Origin: Enterobacter sp. Cy-643
Lineage (GTDB): Bacteria; Pseudomonadota; Gammaproteobacteria; Enterobacterales; Enterobacteriaceae
Assembly (NCBI RefSeq): GCF_011752815.1
Contig: NZ_VWWV01000004.1
Location: 310,001 to 374,000, forward strand
DNA: 64,000 nucleotides
Reading direction: 5' to 3'
Below are positions 20,424 through 29,898 of this stretch, in pieces. The translations under genes and the position numbers were made by a program. Every line of letters begins with the position of its first letter. Positions within the stretch are counted from its first letter, which is position 1. Under the pieces are notes generated by a model. That model made no database searches. It was not told the DNA's origin and saw only the letters and a program-made list of their open reading frames with translations.

Positions 20424-20458
20424 CCCTCTCCCTTTTAGGGAGAGGGCCGGGGTGAGGG
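20424..20458. repeat. GC-rich palindromic repeat, copy 3
   Basis: CCCTCTCCC (20424-20432), loop TTTTA, GGGAGAGGG (20438-20446), tail CCGGGGTGAGGG. Stem and loop are identical to the copy at 32004. With copy 2 it brackets a degenerate direct duplication between glgP and glpR. Confidence 0.9.
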
Positions 20459-20464
20459 TAAAAC

Positions 20465-21223
20465 TCAGCACAGCTCCAGCTGCACGTTATTCTCTTTAAT
20501 CACCTGCATCACTCCCGCCGGCGGCACCACGTCGGTGTATACGGTATCCACCAGGCTGATGCTGCCCAGGTTCACCATCGCATTACGGCCAAACTTCGAA
20601 TGATCAACGACCAGCAATACGCTGCGAGAGTTTTCGATAATTGCGCGCTTGGTGCGGACCTCGTGGTAATCAAACTCAAGCAGCGAGCCGTCGCTGTCGA
20701 TGCCGCTGATGCCGAGAATGCCGAAATCGAGGCGGAACTGGGAAATAAAGTCCAGCGTTGCCTCACCGATAATGCCGCCATCGCGGCTGCGCAACTCTCC
20801 GCCGGCCAGAATGATACGGAAATCTTCTTTGGCCATCAGCGTGTTCGCCACGTTGAGGTTGTTGGTCACAATGCGCAGATTGCTATGATTAAGCAGAGCA
20901 TGTGCCACAGCTTCCGGCGTCGTGCCGATGTCGATAAACAGCGTGGCGCCATTAGGAATTTGGCTGGCAACCTTCTGCGCAATGCGCTCTTTTTCTGCGG
21001 TTTGCGTTGCTTTTCGGTCATGCCACGGCGTGTTGACCGAGCTGGAAGGCAGAGCCGCCCCGCCGTGATGGCGTAGGATCATGTTCTGATCGGCCAGGTC
21101 GTTTAAATCCCGGCGGATGGTTTGCGGGCTGACGGCAAACTGTTCCACCAACTCTTCGGTACTGACGTATCCCTGCTGCTTAACCAGCTCAATAATCGCG
21201 TCATGACGTTGTGTCTGCTTCAC
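20465..21223 (-). CDS. glpR: Glycerol-3-phosphate regulon repressor GlpR
   Basis: DeoR-family repressor of the glp regulon; glycerol-3-phosphate releases it. 252 residues. The N-terminal winged helix is 'GYVSTEELVEQFAVSPQTIRRD' (about 18-39); the C-terminal sugar-phosphate domain includes 'DIGTTPEAVAHALL' and 'GGELRSRDGGIIG'. It is last in glpEGR, 17 bp after glpG. Its operators are recognisable before glpD. K-12 laboratory strains are often glpR mutants; here the frame is intact. Confidence 0.97.
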   Translation of the reverse strand: MKQTQRHDAIIELVKQQGYVSTEELVEQFAVSPQTIRRDLNDLADQNMILRHHGGAALPSSSVNTPWHDRKATQTAEKERIAQKVASQIPNGATLFIDIGTTPEAVAHALLNHSNLRIVTNNLNVANTLMAKEDFRIILAGGELRSRDGGIIGEATLDFISQFRLDFGILGISGIDSDGSLLEFDYHEVRTKRAIIENSRSVLLVVDHSKFGRNAMVNLGSISLVDTVYTDVVPPAGVMQVIKENNVQLELC

Positions 21224-21240
21224 AAGCTACTCCAGCATTG

Positions 21241-22062
21241 TTATGTTCGTTTTCGCGCATTCAGGGTATCTACCAGCGCCATTGCCAGGCCGACCAGCAT
21301 GCCGGTCAGGTGTGCTGGAATGACAGCGGACTGAGTAAAGACCTCAATAACCAACCAAATCACCGCAAACGCCAGCAGCCCGCGCTGCATCTGAATGCCG
21401 CTGTCGGGATCGCGCTCTCCACGCAGCCAGACATAGCCCATCAGCGCAAACACCGTGCCTGAAAGGCCGCCAAACAGCGGGCCGGTAAATTTTGCCTGCA
21501 TAAAACCGCTCAGCAGGGTGGAGATAAGCGTCAGCGTCAGCAGTTTGCCGGTGCCGAGGCGTTTTTCCAGCGCGCCGCCTAAATACCACCACCATAGTAG
21601 GTTAAAGAGGATATGCAGCAAGGAAAAATGCAGCAATCCGTGCGTGAAATAACGCCAAAACTCAAAGCGCTGCTCGGGTACGAGCGGCCAGCCAAGCACG
21701 GAGATCACCGGGCCGAAGCCCACGATATTGAGCAGGACAAACAGCGCGATACACACGCCGATGACGATAAGCGTCAGCGGGCCGGCGCGCTCTTTGATGG
21801 TGGCGAAAAATGGATAGCGTTTATAGCTGAAACCCACGCCGCTGTGGCCGGTGCTCCAGCTGGCGGCCTGGTAGCGCGGGTCGCCAGGGTTTGCGACGAA
21901 CTTTTCCAGCTCGGCGCGGACATACTGTACCTGGTTCTCATCCGCCAGCCAGACATCGCTTTGCGTATGTTGCTGAATCGTAAGAATAACGCCCTGAGTT
22001 GCCATGTAATCGACAAAAGCCTGCGCCACGCGCGGGTTGGCGAAAGAGGTAATCATGATCAT
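21241..22062 (-). CDS. glpG: Rhomboid intramembrane serine protease GlpG
   Basis: Cleaves transmembrane substrates within the inner membrane. 273 residues: cytosolic N-domain (about 1-90, '[22 protein letters not shown]'), then six membrane segments. The catalytic dyad is present: Ser201 in '[13 protein letters not shown]' and His251 in '[14 protein letters not shown]'; '[14 protein letters not shown]' holds the oxyanion His and Asn. The N-domain and the core around TM2-TM4 are close to E. coli, whereas TM1 and the stretch before the catalytic His are diverged. Middle gene of glpEGR, separated from glpE by a shortened ERIC-like element. Confidence 0.96.
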   Translation of the reverse strand: MIMITSFANPRVAQAFVDYMATQGVILTIQQHTQSDVWLADENQVQYVRAELEKFVANPGDPRYQAASWSTGHSGVGFSYKRYPFFATIKERAGPLTLIVIGVCIALFVLLNIVGFGPVISVLGWPLVPEQRFEFWRYFTHGLLHFSLLHILFNLLWWWYLGGALEKRLGTGKLLTLTLISTLLSGFMQAKFTGPLFGGLSGTVFALMGYVWLRGERDPDSGIQMQRGLLAFAVIWLVIEVFTQSAVIPAHLTGMLVGLAMALVDTLNARKRT

Positions 22063-22085
22063 GAAAGTTTAACCAACTTCGTCTA

Positions 22086-22149
22086 TTTACCCGTCATACT
22101 TCGAGCCGTAGGCGTCAGGTTTCCTACGACTGAAATTATTTAGGGTAAA
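22086..22149. repeat. Shortened ERIC-like element between glpE and glpG
   Basis: 64 bp with ERIC-type ends: TTTACCCGTCATACTTCGAG at one side and AAATTATTTAGGGTAAA at the other. The ERIC centre is replaced by a short palindrome (CGTAGG...CCTACG). The outermost TTTACCC/GGGTAAA are perfectly inverted. It is probably an internally deleted ERIC. Confidence 0.75.
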
Positions 22150-22200
22150 GCTTTTATTAAGGCAAGCAGTATACCTGCAGGGAGCGACAAGGGCTGAACT

Positions 22201-22527
22201 TTACGCGCCGTGAGCGACTTCAGCCGGGAAATGGCGGTGCCAGGCATCAAAGCCCCCATCGATGCTGTAGACCTGGTCATAGCCTTGCTGCAGCAGATAT
22301 TGAGCGGCGCCTTTGCTGCTGTTGCCGTGGTAGCACATCACCATGACCGGCGTGTCGAAGTCGGTTTGCTGCATAAAATTCACCAGCGTGTCGTTGGTGA
22401 GGTGGTAAGCCTCCGGCGTGTGTCCCATGGCAAAGCTCTGCGGATCGCGGATATCCACCAATACCGCCTGCTGCTGCTGGAGTTTCTGGTGTGCTTCTTC
22501 CACACCAATACATTCAAATTGATCCAT
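22201..22527 (-). CDS. glpE: Thiosulfate sulfurtransferase GlpE (rhodanese)
   Basis: Single-domain rhodanese moving sulfane sulfur from thiosulfate to cyanide or thiol acceptors such as thioredoxin. 108 residues as in E. coli. The active-site Cys65 is in '[12 protein letters not shown]'; '[15 protein letters not shown]' is the CH2A-like motif. First gene of glpEGR, divergent from glpD. Physiological role in the glycerol operon is not settled. Confidence 0.96.
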   Translation of the reverse strand: MDQFECIGVEEAHQKLQQQQAVLVDIRDPQSFAMGHTPEAYHLTNDTLVNFMQQTDFDTPVMVMCYHGNSSKGAAQYLLQQGYDQVYSIDGGFDAWHRHFPAEVAHGA

Positions 22528-22608
22528 GGTTTTACTCGTCGAGAAAGAAAGGAAACAAGGGGCATGTTAAGGCATCGCGCCCCGCTGGCGCTGATATTAA
22601 CGCCAATA

Positions 22609-22624
22609 TGTTATCCATATCACG
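22609..22624. promoter_or_regulatory. Candidate CRP site between glpE and glpD
   Basis: TGTTA-N6-TCACG, two mismatches from the CRP consensus, placed between the two divergent genes. Both glpD and glpEGR transcription would be expected to respond to cAMP-CRP. Motif evidence only. Confidence 0.5.
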
Positions 22625-22671
22625 TAGAAATGTTTTTATTTCGTTACCAAAGCGAGCGAACACTTGCTATC

Positions 22672-22708
22672 ATGAGCGATATCGAACATTTTTGAGCTTT
22701 AACGAAAG
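22672..22708. promoter_or_regulatory. Tandem GlpR operators at glpD
   Basis: ATGAGCGATATCGAACAT (22672-22689) matches the GlpR operator palindrome at most positions, and TTGAGCTTTAACGAAAG follows directly. The arrangement and sequence match the E. coli glpD control region, where the operators lie just downstream of the promoter. Confidence 0.78.
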
Positions 22709-22722
22709 TGCGTGAGGGCAAC

Positions 22723-24231
22723 ATGGAAACCAAAGATCTGATTGTTATTGGCGGTGGAATCAACGGCGCCGGTATTGCGGCGGACGCCGCTGGCCGCGGG
22801 TTATCCGTGTTGATGCTGGAGGGACAGGATCTGGCCTGCGCGACCTCTTCCGCCAGCTCGAAGCTGATTCACGGCGGCCTGCGCTACCTGGAACATTACG
22901 AGTTTCGTCTGGTAAGTGAGGCGCTGGCCGAGCGTGAAGTGCTGTTGAAAATGGCGCCGCACATTGCCTTCCCTATGCGCTTTCGTTTACCGCACCGGCC
23001 GCACCTGCGCCCGGCGTGGATGATTCGCACCGGTCTGTTCATGTACGACCATCTGGGGAAACGCACCAGTTTGCCTGCCTCTACCGGCTTGCGTTTTGGC
23101 GCAGATTCAGTGCTGAAGCCTGAGATTGTGCGCGGTTTCGAATATTCGGACTGCTGGGTGGATGATGCTCGCCTGGTGCTGGCCAATGCCCAAATGGTGA
23201 CCCGAAAGGGGGGTGAAGTGAAAACGCGTACCCGCGCCACCAAAGCTACCCGCGAAAACGGGCTGTGGGTCGTTGAAGCGCAGGATATTGATACCGGCGA
23301 AACCTTTACCTGGCGCGCGAAAGGCCTGGTGAACGCCACAGGTCCGTGGGTGAAAACCTTCTTTGATGAAGGGCTGCACCTGCCTTCGCCTTACGGTATC
23401 CGCCTGATCAAAGGCAGCCACATCGTGGTGCCGCGCGTGCATACCCAGAAGCAGGCCTACATCCTGCAAAACGAAGATAAGCGCATTGTGTTCGTGATCC
23501 CCTGGATGGATGAGTTCTCCATCATCGGCACCACCGACGTGGAATACCACGGCGATCCTAAAGCGGTGCAGATTGATGACAAAGAAGTGAGCTACCTGCT
23601 GAACGTTTATAACGCGCATTTCAAAAAGACGCTGACCAAAGACGATATCGTCTGGACCTACTCTGGCGTGCGTCCGCTGTGTGATGACGAGTCTGATTCT
23701 CCGCAGGCGGTGACCCGTGATTACACTCTCGATATTCATGACGAAAATGGCCAGGCACCGCTGCTGTCTGTCTTCGGCGGTAAGCTGACGACATACCGTA
23801 AGCTGGCCGAGCATGCGCTGGATAAGCTGGAGCGTTACTACCCGAATATCGGCCCGGCCTGGACCAAAGATTGCCGCCTGCCCGGCGGTGATATCGGTGG
23901 CGATCGCGATGATTATGCGGCAAAACTGCGTCGTCGGTACGGTTTCCTGACCGAAAGCCTTGCCCGCCACCTGGCCCGCACCTATGGCAGCAACAGCGAT
24001 CTGGTGCTGGGCGATGCCAAGAGCTTGAGCGACCTGGGCGAAGATTTTGGCCATGAGTTTTATGAAGCCGAGCTTCGCTACCTGGTTGAACATGAATGGG
24101 TCAGATGTGCGGAAGATGCGCTGTGGCGCCGCACTAAACTGGGCATGTGGCTGGATGAAGAGCAGCAGGCGCGGGTGGCGCAGTGGCTGGTAAAGCAGGC
24201 GGCTAAAGCGGGATTGTCGCTGGCGTCTTAA
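22723..24231 (+). CDS. glpD: Aerobic glycerol-3-phosphate dehydrogenase GlpD
   Basis: Membrane-bound FAD enzyme oxidising glycerol-3-phosphate to dihydroxyacetone phosphate and passing electrons to ubiquinone. 502 residues. FAD-binding 'VIGGGINGAGIAADAAGRG' at residues 8-26; 'SSKLIHGGLRYLE' and 'GKLTTYRKLAE' are family motifs. The frame begins at 22708, but ATG 22723 with GAGGG upstream gives METKDLIVIGGG. Transcribed away from glpEGR. Downstream lies a palindromic repeat and then convergent malT; in E. coli K-12 the rtc RNA-repair genes occupy this interval. Confidence 0.98.
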   Translation: METKDLIVIGGGINGAGIAADAAGRGLSVLMLEGQDLACATSSASSKLIHGGLRYLEHYEFRLVSEALAEREVLLKMAPHIAFPMRFRLPHRPHLRPAWMIRTGLFMYDHLGKRTSLPASTGLRFGADSVLKPEIVRGFEYSDCWVDDARLVLANAQMVTRKGGEVKTRTRATKATRENGLWVVEAQDIDTGETFTWRAKGLVNATGPWVKTFFDEGLHLPSPYGIRLIKGSHIVVPRVHTQKQAYILQNEDKRIVFVIPWMDEFSIIGTTDVEYHGDPKAVQIDDKEVSYLLNVYNAHFKKTLTKDDIVWTYSGVRPLCDDESDSPQAVTRDYTLDIHDENGQAPLLSVFGGKLTTYRKLAEHALDKLERYYPNIGPAWTKDCRLPGGDIGGDRDDYAAKLRRRYGFLTESLARHLARTYGSNSDLVLGDAKSLSDLGEDFGHEFYEAELRYLVEHEWVRCAEDALWRRTKLGMWLDEEQQARVAQWLVKQAAKAGLSLAS

Positions 24232-24295
24232 AGAGAGTTGAACCCTTTTCAGTCCGAGTGTTGGCAGGTTCCGCTCATCTTCAGATTTTTATCCC

Positions 24296-24330
24296 CCCTC
24301 TCCCCTATGGGGAGAGGGCCGGGGTGAGGG
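24296..24330. repeat. GC-rich palindromic repeat, copy 4
   Basis: 10-bp stem CCCTCTCCCC (24296-24305) and GGGGAGAGGG (24309-24318) with a 3-base loop, tail CCGGGGTGAGGG. It lies between the converging ends of glpD and malT and is the only structured element in this 128-bp gap. Confidence 0.9.
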
Positions 24331-24359
24331 GCTGAAACTAGCCTTCAGAACATTTTCGG

Positions 24360-27065
24360 CTAAACCCCATACCCCATCATCTTCAGCAATTTCTGTGCAT
24401 GCAACACCGCGTCCTGGCGGTGCGCCACGCCCAATTTCTGATACAGATTCCGGATATGCGTTTTGATCGTGGTGGCCGCGACATCCAGCTCCCCGGCGAT
24501 CTGCTCGTTGCTATAGCCGGAATAAATCAGCCCCAACACCTGCCATTCTCGCTGCGTCAGTGGACTGGTGCGGATAAGCTCGGGCACTTCCGGGTGATTC
24601 AGCAGGCGGTTCACAAAGCTTTCATCAAAGTGAGCAAACTTATGGCGGTGATGCTGGTTTATCTCTCGCAGGATACGCTGAGCGCGGTGCTGATCCAGCT
24701 CCGGCAAGGTGTTGAGCTGAATAAGCTGGCGCAGCTGCTGCGCCATCGCTTCGCCTTCAATCACAAAGTGGCTGATAAACCCGGTGCGGTTTGCCAGCGC
24801 CAGAGCTTCCAGCAGCACGCGCTGAGCGTCACTCTTTCTGCCCGCCTGCCAGTAAAGCTGGTTGAGCAGCAGCAGGTTGCGGTTAAGGTCGCTCATCAGA
24901 CGCAGGCTACGGGCGTTTTCGTTAAGTTCTTCCAGCACTATTTCCGCCGGTTCGTATTCACCCAGCAGGATTTGTACGCGGGCGATATTACGCCATTGGC
25001 TTTGCAGGAAATGATTATTGGCAAATTCAGGCTTCGGCGTCTGGCGCAGCCAGTTTGCTGCCGATTTTTTATCGCCAGTCATCTGCCAATAAATCACCCG
25101 CACCTTGTCGGCATTGGAAACCCAGTCGCTGTGCCAGGGACCGTTCCCAAGCAAATTTTCGAGGCGGTTAAGGTGATTGCGAGCATTATCCAGGTCACCG
25201 CGCGCCAGAGAGCATTGTACCAGCAGCGCCAGGCACTGGAGCTGTTGCTGCGGCTGGAAGCTGGAAAGTACCTCCATCCCGCTGCGGGCTGCCGCTTCGG
25301 CCTCATCCAGCCGGGCCCAGGCCCAAAGCAGCTGAGCGCGGATACGCTGTAAAAACTCATGCAGAGGCAATTGCTCGAGGTGCTGTTCGCGGATCAGCAC
25401 AAAGGCTTTTTCCTGGGTTTCCCAGGCGGCCTGTAAGAACCCCTGAGCCAGCAGAATTTCGCTTTGCTGTATCAGGCTCCACAGCGCGTAGTGCCAGACA
25501 TCGTGGCGGCGGGCCATTTGCTCTGTCTGCTGCATAACGGAGAGCGACTTCGTAAGATCGCCTTTGCAGTGCAGCACTTCGCCGTGAACCGAAGTCGCCA
25601 CGATGCGGCTGTAAAAATTGGCCAGCGGCAGCATTTCCAGCGCGACCATGGCAAGGCGCTCGGCTTCCGCCGGATCGCCGGCGTTGATGGCAACCTGGGC
25701 TCTCAGGGCGTTGAATTCGCCGTGCAGCGTGTCGTCGATAACCAGGTTCATTTCCTGTTCGGCGCGAGCCAGCAGGGTATTTACTTCGCCATAGCGGTGC
25801 TGGCTTTGCATCAGCCAGGCCTGCAGCAGCACAAGTTTTGGGTTTTCCAGCAGGCTTTCCCAGGGCAGCGCCTTAAGCGACTCCTCGAGGAGCGTCAGTT
25901 CGCTGTGGTTAAACAGCGCCCAGGCGTGGCCCAGCAAAATATCGCGCAGCATATTGGCGTCGCCTGCCGCCAGCGCGTGGTGAATAGCCTCGCTGGGGAA
26001 GCCTTGCGTCATCCAGCTTTCGGCGGCCGCCCGATGAATATCCGGCAGCTCTGCGGCCAGTTCCCACTGGCAGCGCTGGCGAAGGAAGCTGCCAAACAGC
26101 GGATGGAAGCAGAACCATTCGCCGGAATCGTCCATTCGCTGCAGGAACAGGCCCTGACGCTCAATCTCTTCCAGCCGCATCTGGCCATTTTCTTCGCCGG
26201 TGACCTGGATTATCAATGCGTCATTCATTGAGCGCAGGATGGAGCTTCTCAGCAGGAAGTTGCGGGTATCGGCATCAACGTTGTTCAGAACTTCATCCAC
26301 CAGGTAATCTGAAAGATGGCTGGCGTTAATGCCTGACAAACGGCGGGCAGAATGTTGAGCCGGGGTATTGCTCTGACGTGCGGACAGGGCAATTAACTGG
26401 AGCGCCGTCACCCAGCCTGCAACGTCATCACACAGGCGACTGCTGTCCGCTTGTTCAATCGGCGTTGTCAGGCGGTTGTCGAAGAACTGTTTGGCTTCCT
26501 GATGCGTAAAGGCGAGCTGCTGACTCCCTATTTCCAGCAACTGGTCGCGCACCCGGAGATTGGCAATGCCAAGCTGTGGGAGATTGCGCGACAGAATCAC
26601 CAGCGTCAGGTTTTCTGGCTGGTGACGAATGAAAAAGCGCATGGCTTCATGAATAACCGGGTTGGCAATCAGATGATAATCATCAATTACCAGGTACAGC
26701 GGTTTGTCCCATCCCGCCAGCTCAATGAACAGCTGAGAAAAGAGCGAAGACAGGCTGGCATATTGCCGCTTTTGCGCCATGATTTCGCTACTGGCGCAGT
26801 GGCCGCCGGTGGCGTGCTGCACGGCGGCAATCAGGTAGCTGGCAAAGCGCTCCTGCTGGTTATCTCCCTCATCAAGGGAATACCAGCCCAGCTCTTTTCG
26901 CCCCGCCGCCCACTGCGAGACGAGGGTTGTTTTACCATAACCGGCCGGGCTGGCGATCAGTGCTAACCGATAGTTGGCGGCAGTTGAAAGCTTCACCAAC
27001 AGGCGGTCGCGAACCACAGTGTTTTCCAGCCGAGCGGGGCGACTTAATTTGGATGGGATTAACAT
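24360..27065 (-). CDS. malT: Maltose regulon activator MalT
   Basis: ATP- and maltotriose-dependent activator of the mal genes, 901 residues, STAND/LuxR type. Order: NTPase domain with P-loop 'SPAGYGKT' (39-46) and Walker B 'LYLVIDDYH'; winged-helix and arm; TPR-like sensor domain (about 440-800); C-terminal LuxR helix-turn-helix '[26 protein letters not shown]' written here in part. Start [13 protein letters not shown] matches E. coli. Divergent from malPQ, whose promoter carries its binding boxes. Confidence 0.98.
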   Translation of the reverse strand: MLIPSKLSRPARLENTVVRDRLLVKLSTAANYRLALIASPAGYGKTTLVSQWAAGRKELGWYSLDEGDNQQERFASYLIAAVQHATGGHCASSEIMAQKRQYASLSSLFSQLFIELAGWDKPLYLVIDDYHLIANPVIHEAMRFFIRHQPENLTLVILSRNLPQLGIANLRVRDQLLEIGSQQLAFTHQEAKQFFDNRLTTPIEQADSSRLCDDVAGWVTALQLIALSARQSNTPAQHSARRLSGINASHLSDYLVDEVLNNVDADTRNFLLRSSILRSMNDALIIQVTGEENGQMRLEEIERQGLFLQRMDDSGEWFCFHPLFGSFLRQRCQWELAAELPDIHRAAAESWMTQGFPSEAIHHALAAGDANMLRDILLGHAWALFNHSELTLLEESLKALPWESLLENPKLVLLQAWLMQSQHRYGEVNTLLARAEQEMNLVIDDTLHGEFNALRAQVAINAGDPAEAERLAMVALEMLPLANFYSRIVATSVHGEVLHCKGDLTKSLSVMQQTEQMARRHDVWHYALWSLIQQSEILLAQGFLQAAWETQEKAFVLIREQHLEQLPLHEFLQRIRAQLLWAWARLDEAEAAARSGMEVLSSFQPQQQLQCLALLVQCSLARGDLDNARNHLNRLENLLGNGPWHSDWVSNADKVRVIYWQMTGDKKSAANWLRQTPKPEFANNHFLQSQWRNIARVQILLGEYEPAEIVLEELNENARSLRLMSDLNRNLLLLNQLYWQAGRKSDAQRVLLEALALANRTGFISHFVIEGEAMAQQLRQLIQLNTLPELDQHRAQRILREINQHHRHKFAHFDESFVNRLLNHPEVPELIRTSPLTQREWQVLGLIYSGYSNEQIAGELDVAATTIKTHIRNLYQKLGVAHRQDAVLHAQKLLKMMGYGV

Positions 27066-27486
27066 AGTTGATCACTTCACTGTGTATAAATTTCCCCGAC
27101 GTATTCCGCGCCGCAAGGCGGTCTAACCGCACTGCAGAAGGAATCATGGAGGGAAATATTCAAGGATGCGATTTTTTTTACGCTTCGTAATTAATGCTTA
27201 CGGATAAGGTCTGCCAGAATGCTTTTTATTGCAAGGTTGTTGAACTTTCCGTGCTCGGTAAGTTGCACCCTGTCACAGTTCCATTTTTTTCATGAATACG
27301 TTTGCTCACTCCCTATGGCAACACGGCTGAAACCTGTTACATCGCCGCATCGAGTGGCAGAGATCACATTTTTCACTCATCCTCGCTACTCCTCCCCGCG
27401 TAATCCGCGCCGGGAGGAGGAAGTCCCCCAGGCTGCCCGGCACACTAGCGGGTAATGATTTTCGAACATTACAGGACCGATTTCCT
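27066..27486. promoter_or_regulatory. malT-malPQ divergent control region with MalT boxes
   Basis: Three near-matches to the MalT box GGGGAKGAGG lie before malP: GAGGATGAGT (reverse strand, 27375-27384), GGGGAGGAGT (reverse strand, 27388-27397) and CGGGAGGAGG (27411-27420). A possible CRP site, GTTGC-N6-TCACA, is at 27262-27277. The rest of this 421-bp gap holds no gene or repeat that I can support. Confidence 0.72.
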
Positions 27487-29889
27487 ATGTCACAGCCGAT
27501 TTTCAGTAAAGAACAGTTCCAGTCCGCTCTGACGCGCCAGTGGCAGCGTTACGGCCTCCATGATGCCAGTGAAATGACTCAGCATCAGTGGTGGCAGGCG
27601 GTTAGCGGGGCGCTTGCAGAGCTTTTAGCGGCTCAGCCAGCGGCAAAACCTGAAGCCAGACAGCGCCACGTAAACTACATCTCGATGGAGTTTCTGATAG
27701 GCCGTCTGACGGGGAATAACCTGCTTAATCTTGGCTGGTTCACTGAAGTGGGCGATGTGCTGAAGGATTACCAGATAAACCTCACCGATTTACTGGAAGA
27801 AGAGACGGATCCGGCCTTAGGCAACGGCGGGCTGGGCAGGCTCGCGGCCTGCTTCCTGGACTCAATGGCCACGGTCGGGCAATCGGCCATCGGCTACGGC
27901 CTCAACTATCAGTACGGATTGTTCCGCCAGTCCTTTAAGTACGGCAAACAGCTGGAAGCCCCGGATGACTGGCAGCGCGGGAGTTACCCCTGGTTTCGCC
28001 ACAACAGCGCGCTTGATGTGCAGGTGGGCATTGGCGGGAAGCTCGTGAAGGACGGTAAGCATTCGCGCTGGGAGCCAGCCTTTATTTTTCAGGGCGAGGC
28101 GTGGGATTTACCGGTGCTGGGCTACAGAAACGGCGTGGCTCAGCCGCTGCGCCTGTGGCAGGCAAAGCATGCCCATCCGTTTGATCTGACGAAATTTAAT
28201 GACGGCGAGTTTCTTAAGGCCGAGCAGCAGGGCATTGACGCTGAAAAGCTAACCAAGGTGCTCTATCCGAATGACAATCACCTGAACGGCAAAAAGCTAC
28301 GTCTGATGCAGCAGTATTTCCAGTGTGCCTGTTCGGTGGCTGACATTCTACGCCGCCATCATCTGGCAGGCCGCAAGCTCGCCGAGCTGCCGGACTACGA
28401 AGTGATTCAACTGAACGATACCCATCCAACTATCGCTATCCCTGAGCTGCTTCGCGTGCTGATTGACGAGCATCAGCTGAGCTGGGACGACGCCTGGGCG
28501 ATGACCAGTAAAACCTTCGCTTACACAAACCACACTCTGATGCCTGAAGCTCTGGAGTGCTGGGACGAGAAGCTGGTGAAGGCACTGCTGCCGCGTCATA
28601 TGCAAATCATCAATGAGATTAACAAACGCTTTAAGCTGCTGGTCGACAAAACCTGGCCAGGAGATGAAGCCGTTTGGGCGAAGCTTGCCGTGGTGCATAG
28701 CAAGCAGGTTCGTATGGCTAACCTGTGCGTGGTCGGCGGCTTTGCGGTGAATGGCGTTGCAGCGCTTCACTCTGAGCTGGTGGTCAAAGACCTGTTCCCG
28801 GAATACCACCTGCTGTGGCCCAATAAATTCCATAACGTAACGAACGGCATAACGCCGCGCCGTTGGATCAAACAGTGTAACCCGGCGCTTGCCGCGCTGT
28901 TCGACAAGACGCTGAAGAAAGAGTGGGCGAATAACCTCGATGTGCTGGAAGGGCTGGAAAAGCACGCTGACAACGCCAAATTCCGCCAGACCTGGCGTGA
29001 CATCAAGTATCAGAACAAAGTGAAGCTGGCTGCATTTGTGAAGGCTCGTACCGGTATCGTGATTAACCCGGATGCGTTGTTCGACGTGCAAATCAAACGT
29101 CTGCACGAATACAAACGTCAGCACCTGAATCTGTTGCATATCCTGGCGCAGTACAAAGAGATTCGTGAGAATCCGAAAGCAGACCGCGTGCCGCGCGTTT
29201 ACCTGTTTGGCGCGAAGGCGGCTCCGGGCTATTACCTGGCCAAAAATATTATTTTTGCGATCAACAAAGTGGCCGAGGCGATCAACAGCGATCCGCTGGT
29301 AGGTGACAAACTGAAGGTCGTTTTCCTGCCGGACTATTGCGTCTCTGCGGCGGAGATCATGATCCCGGCGGCAGATATTTCCGAACAGATTTCGACTGCC
29401 GGGAAAGAGGCATCCGGCACCGGCAACATGAAGCTGGCGCTGAACGGCGCGCTGACGGTGGGGACGCTGGACGGTGCTAACGTTGAAATTGCGGAGAAAG
29501 TGGGTGAAGAGAATATCTTTATTTTCGGCCACACCGTCGAACAGGTTAAAGCCCTGAAAGCCAAAGGTTATGATCCGGTGAAATGGCGCAAAAAAGATAA
29601 AGTGCTGGATGCCGTGCTTAAAGAGCTTGAGCAGGGCAAATACAGCGAAGGAGATAAACACGCCTTCGATCAGATGCTGCACAGCATCGGCAAAGAGGGC
29701 GGCGACCCTTATCTGTTGATGGCGGACTTCAGCGCCTATGTCGACGCGCAGAAGCTGGCCGACAAACTTTATCTGGACCAGGAAGCCTGGACGCGCGCGG
29801 CAATTCTGAACAGCGCTCGCTGCGGCATGTTCAGCTCCGATCGCTCAATCCGCGATTATCAACAACGTATCTGGCAGGCAAAACGCTAA
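27487..29889 (+). CDS. malP: Maltodextrin phosphorylase MalP
   Basis: Phosphorolyses linear maltodextrins to glucose-1-phosphate in the cytosol. 800 residues, GT35 family, close to GlgP in this window but a distinct paralogue. The pyridoxal-phosphate Lys649 is in '[12 protein letters not shown]'; '[18 protein letters not shown]' and 'IQLNDTHP' are shared signatures. It is 9 bp before malQ. MalT boxes lie upstream. Distinguished from GlgP by its lower similarity and its place with malQ. Confidence 0.98.
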   Translation: MSQPIFSKEQFQSALTRQWQRYGLHDASEMTQHQWWQAVSGALAELLAAQPAAKPEARQRHVNYISMEFLIGRLTGNNLLNLGWFTEVGDVLKDYQINLTDLLEEETDPALGNGGLGRLAACFLDSMATVGQSAIGYGLNYQYGLFRQSFKYGKQLEAPDDWQRGSYPWFRHNSALDVQVGIGGKLVKDGKHSRWEPAFIFQGEAWDLPVLGYRNGVAQPLRLWQAKHAHPFDLTKFNDGEFLKAEQQGIDAEKLTKVLYPNDNHLNGKKLRLMQQYFQCACSVADILRRHHLAGRKLAELPDYEVIQLNDTHPTIAIPELLRVLIDEHQLSWDDAWAMTSKTFAYTNHTLMPEALECWDEKLVKALLPRHMQIINEINKRFKLLVDKTWPGDEAVWAKLAVVHSKQVRMANLCVVGGFAVNGVAALHSELVVKDLFPEYHLLWPNKFHNVTNGITPRRWIKQCNPALAALFDKTLKKEWANNLDVLEGLEKHADNAKFRQTWRDIKYQNKVKLAAFVKARTGIVINPDALFDVQIKRLHEYKRQHLNLLHILAQYKEIRENPKADRVPRVYLFGAKAAPGYYLAKNIIFAINKVAEAINSDPLVGDKLKVVFLPDYCVSAAEIMIPAADISEQISTAGKEASGTGNMKLALNGALTVGTLDGANVEIAEKVGEENIFIFGHTVEQVKALKAKGYDPVKWRKKDKVLDAVLKELEQGKYSEGDKHAFDQMLHSIGKEGGDPYLLMADFSAYVDAQKLADKLYLDQEAWTRAAILNSARCGMFSSDRSIRDYQQRIWQAKR

Positions 29890-29898
29890 GGGAGCGCC

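Noticed and set aside
20278..20458. Palindromes as a CRISPR array
   Set aside because: Copies are in opposite orientations, there are only two, and the material between them is a decayed duplication rather than unique spacers.
28348..29682. 444-codon open frame antisense to malP
   Set aside because: Same shadow effect; similar frames lie antisense to glgP (17995-19164), glgB (11622-12788) and yhhX (3443-4558). His/Gln/Arg-rich nonsense composition.
27487..29889. malP as a recent duplicate of glgP
   Set aside because: The two are ancient paralogues with different lengths and contexts; both are standard in enterobacteria.
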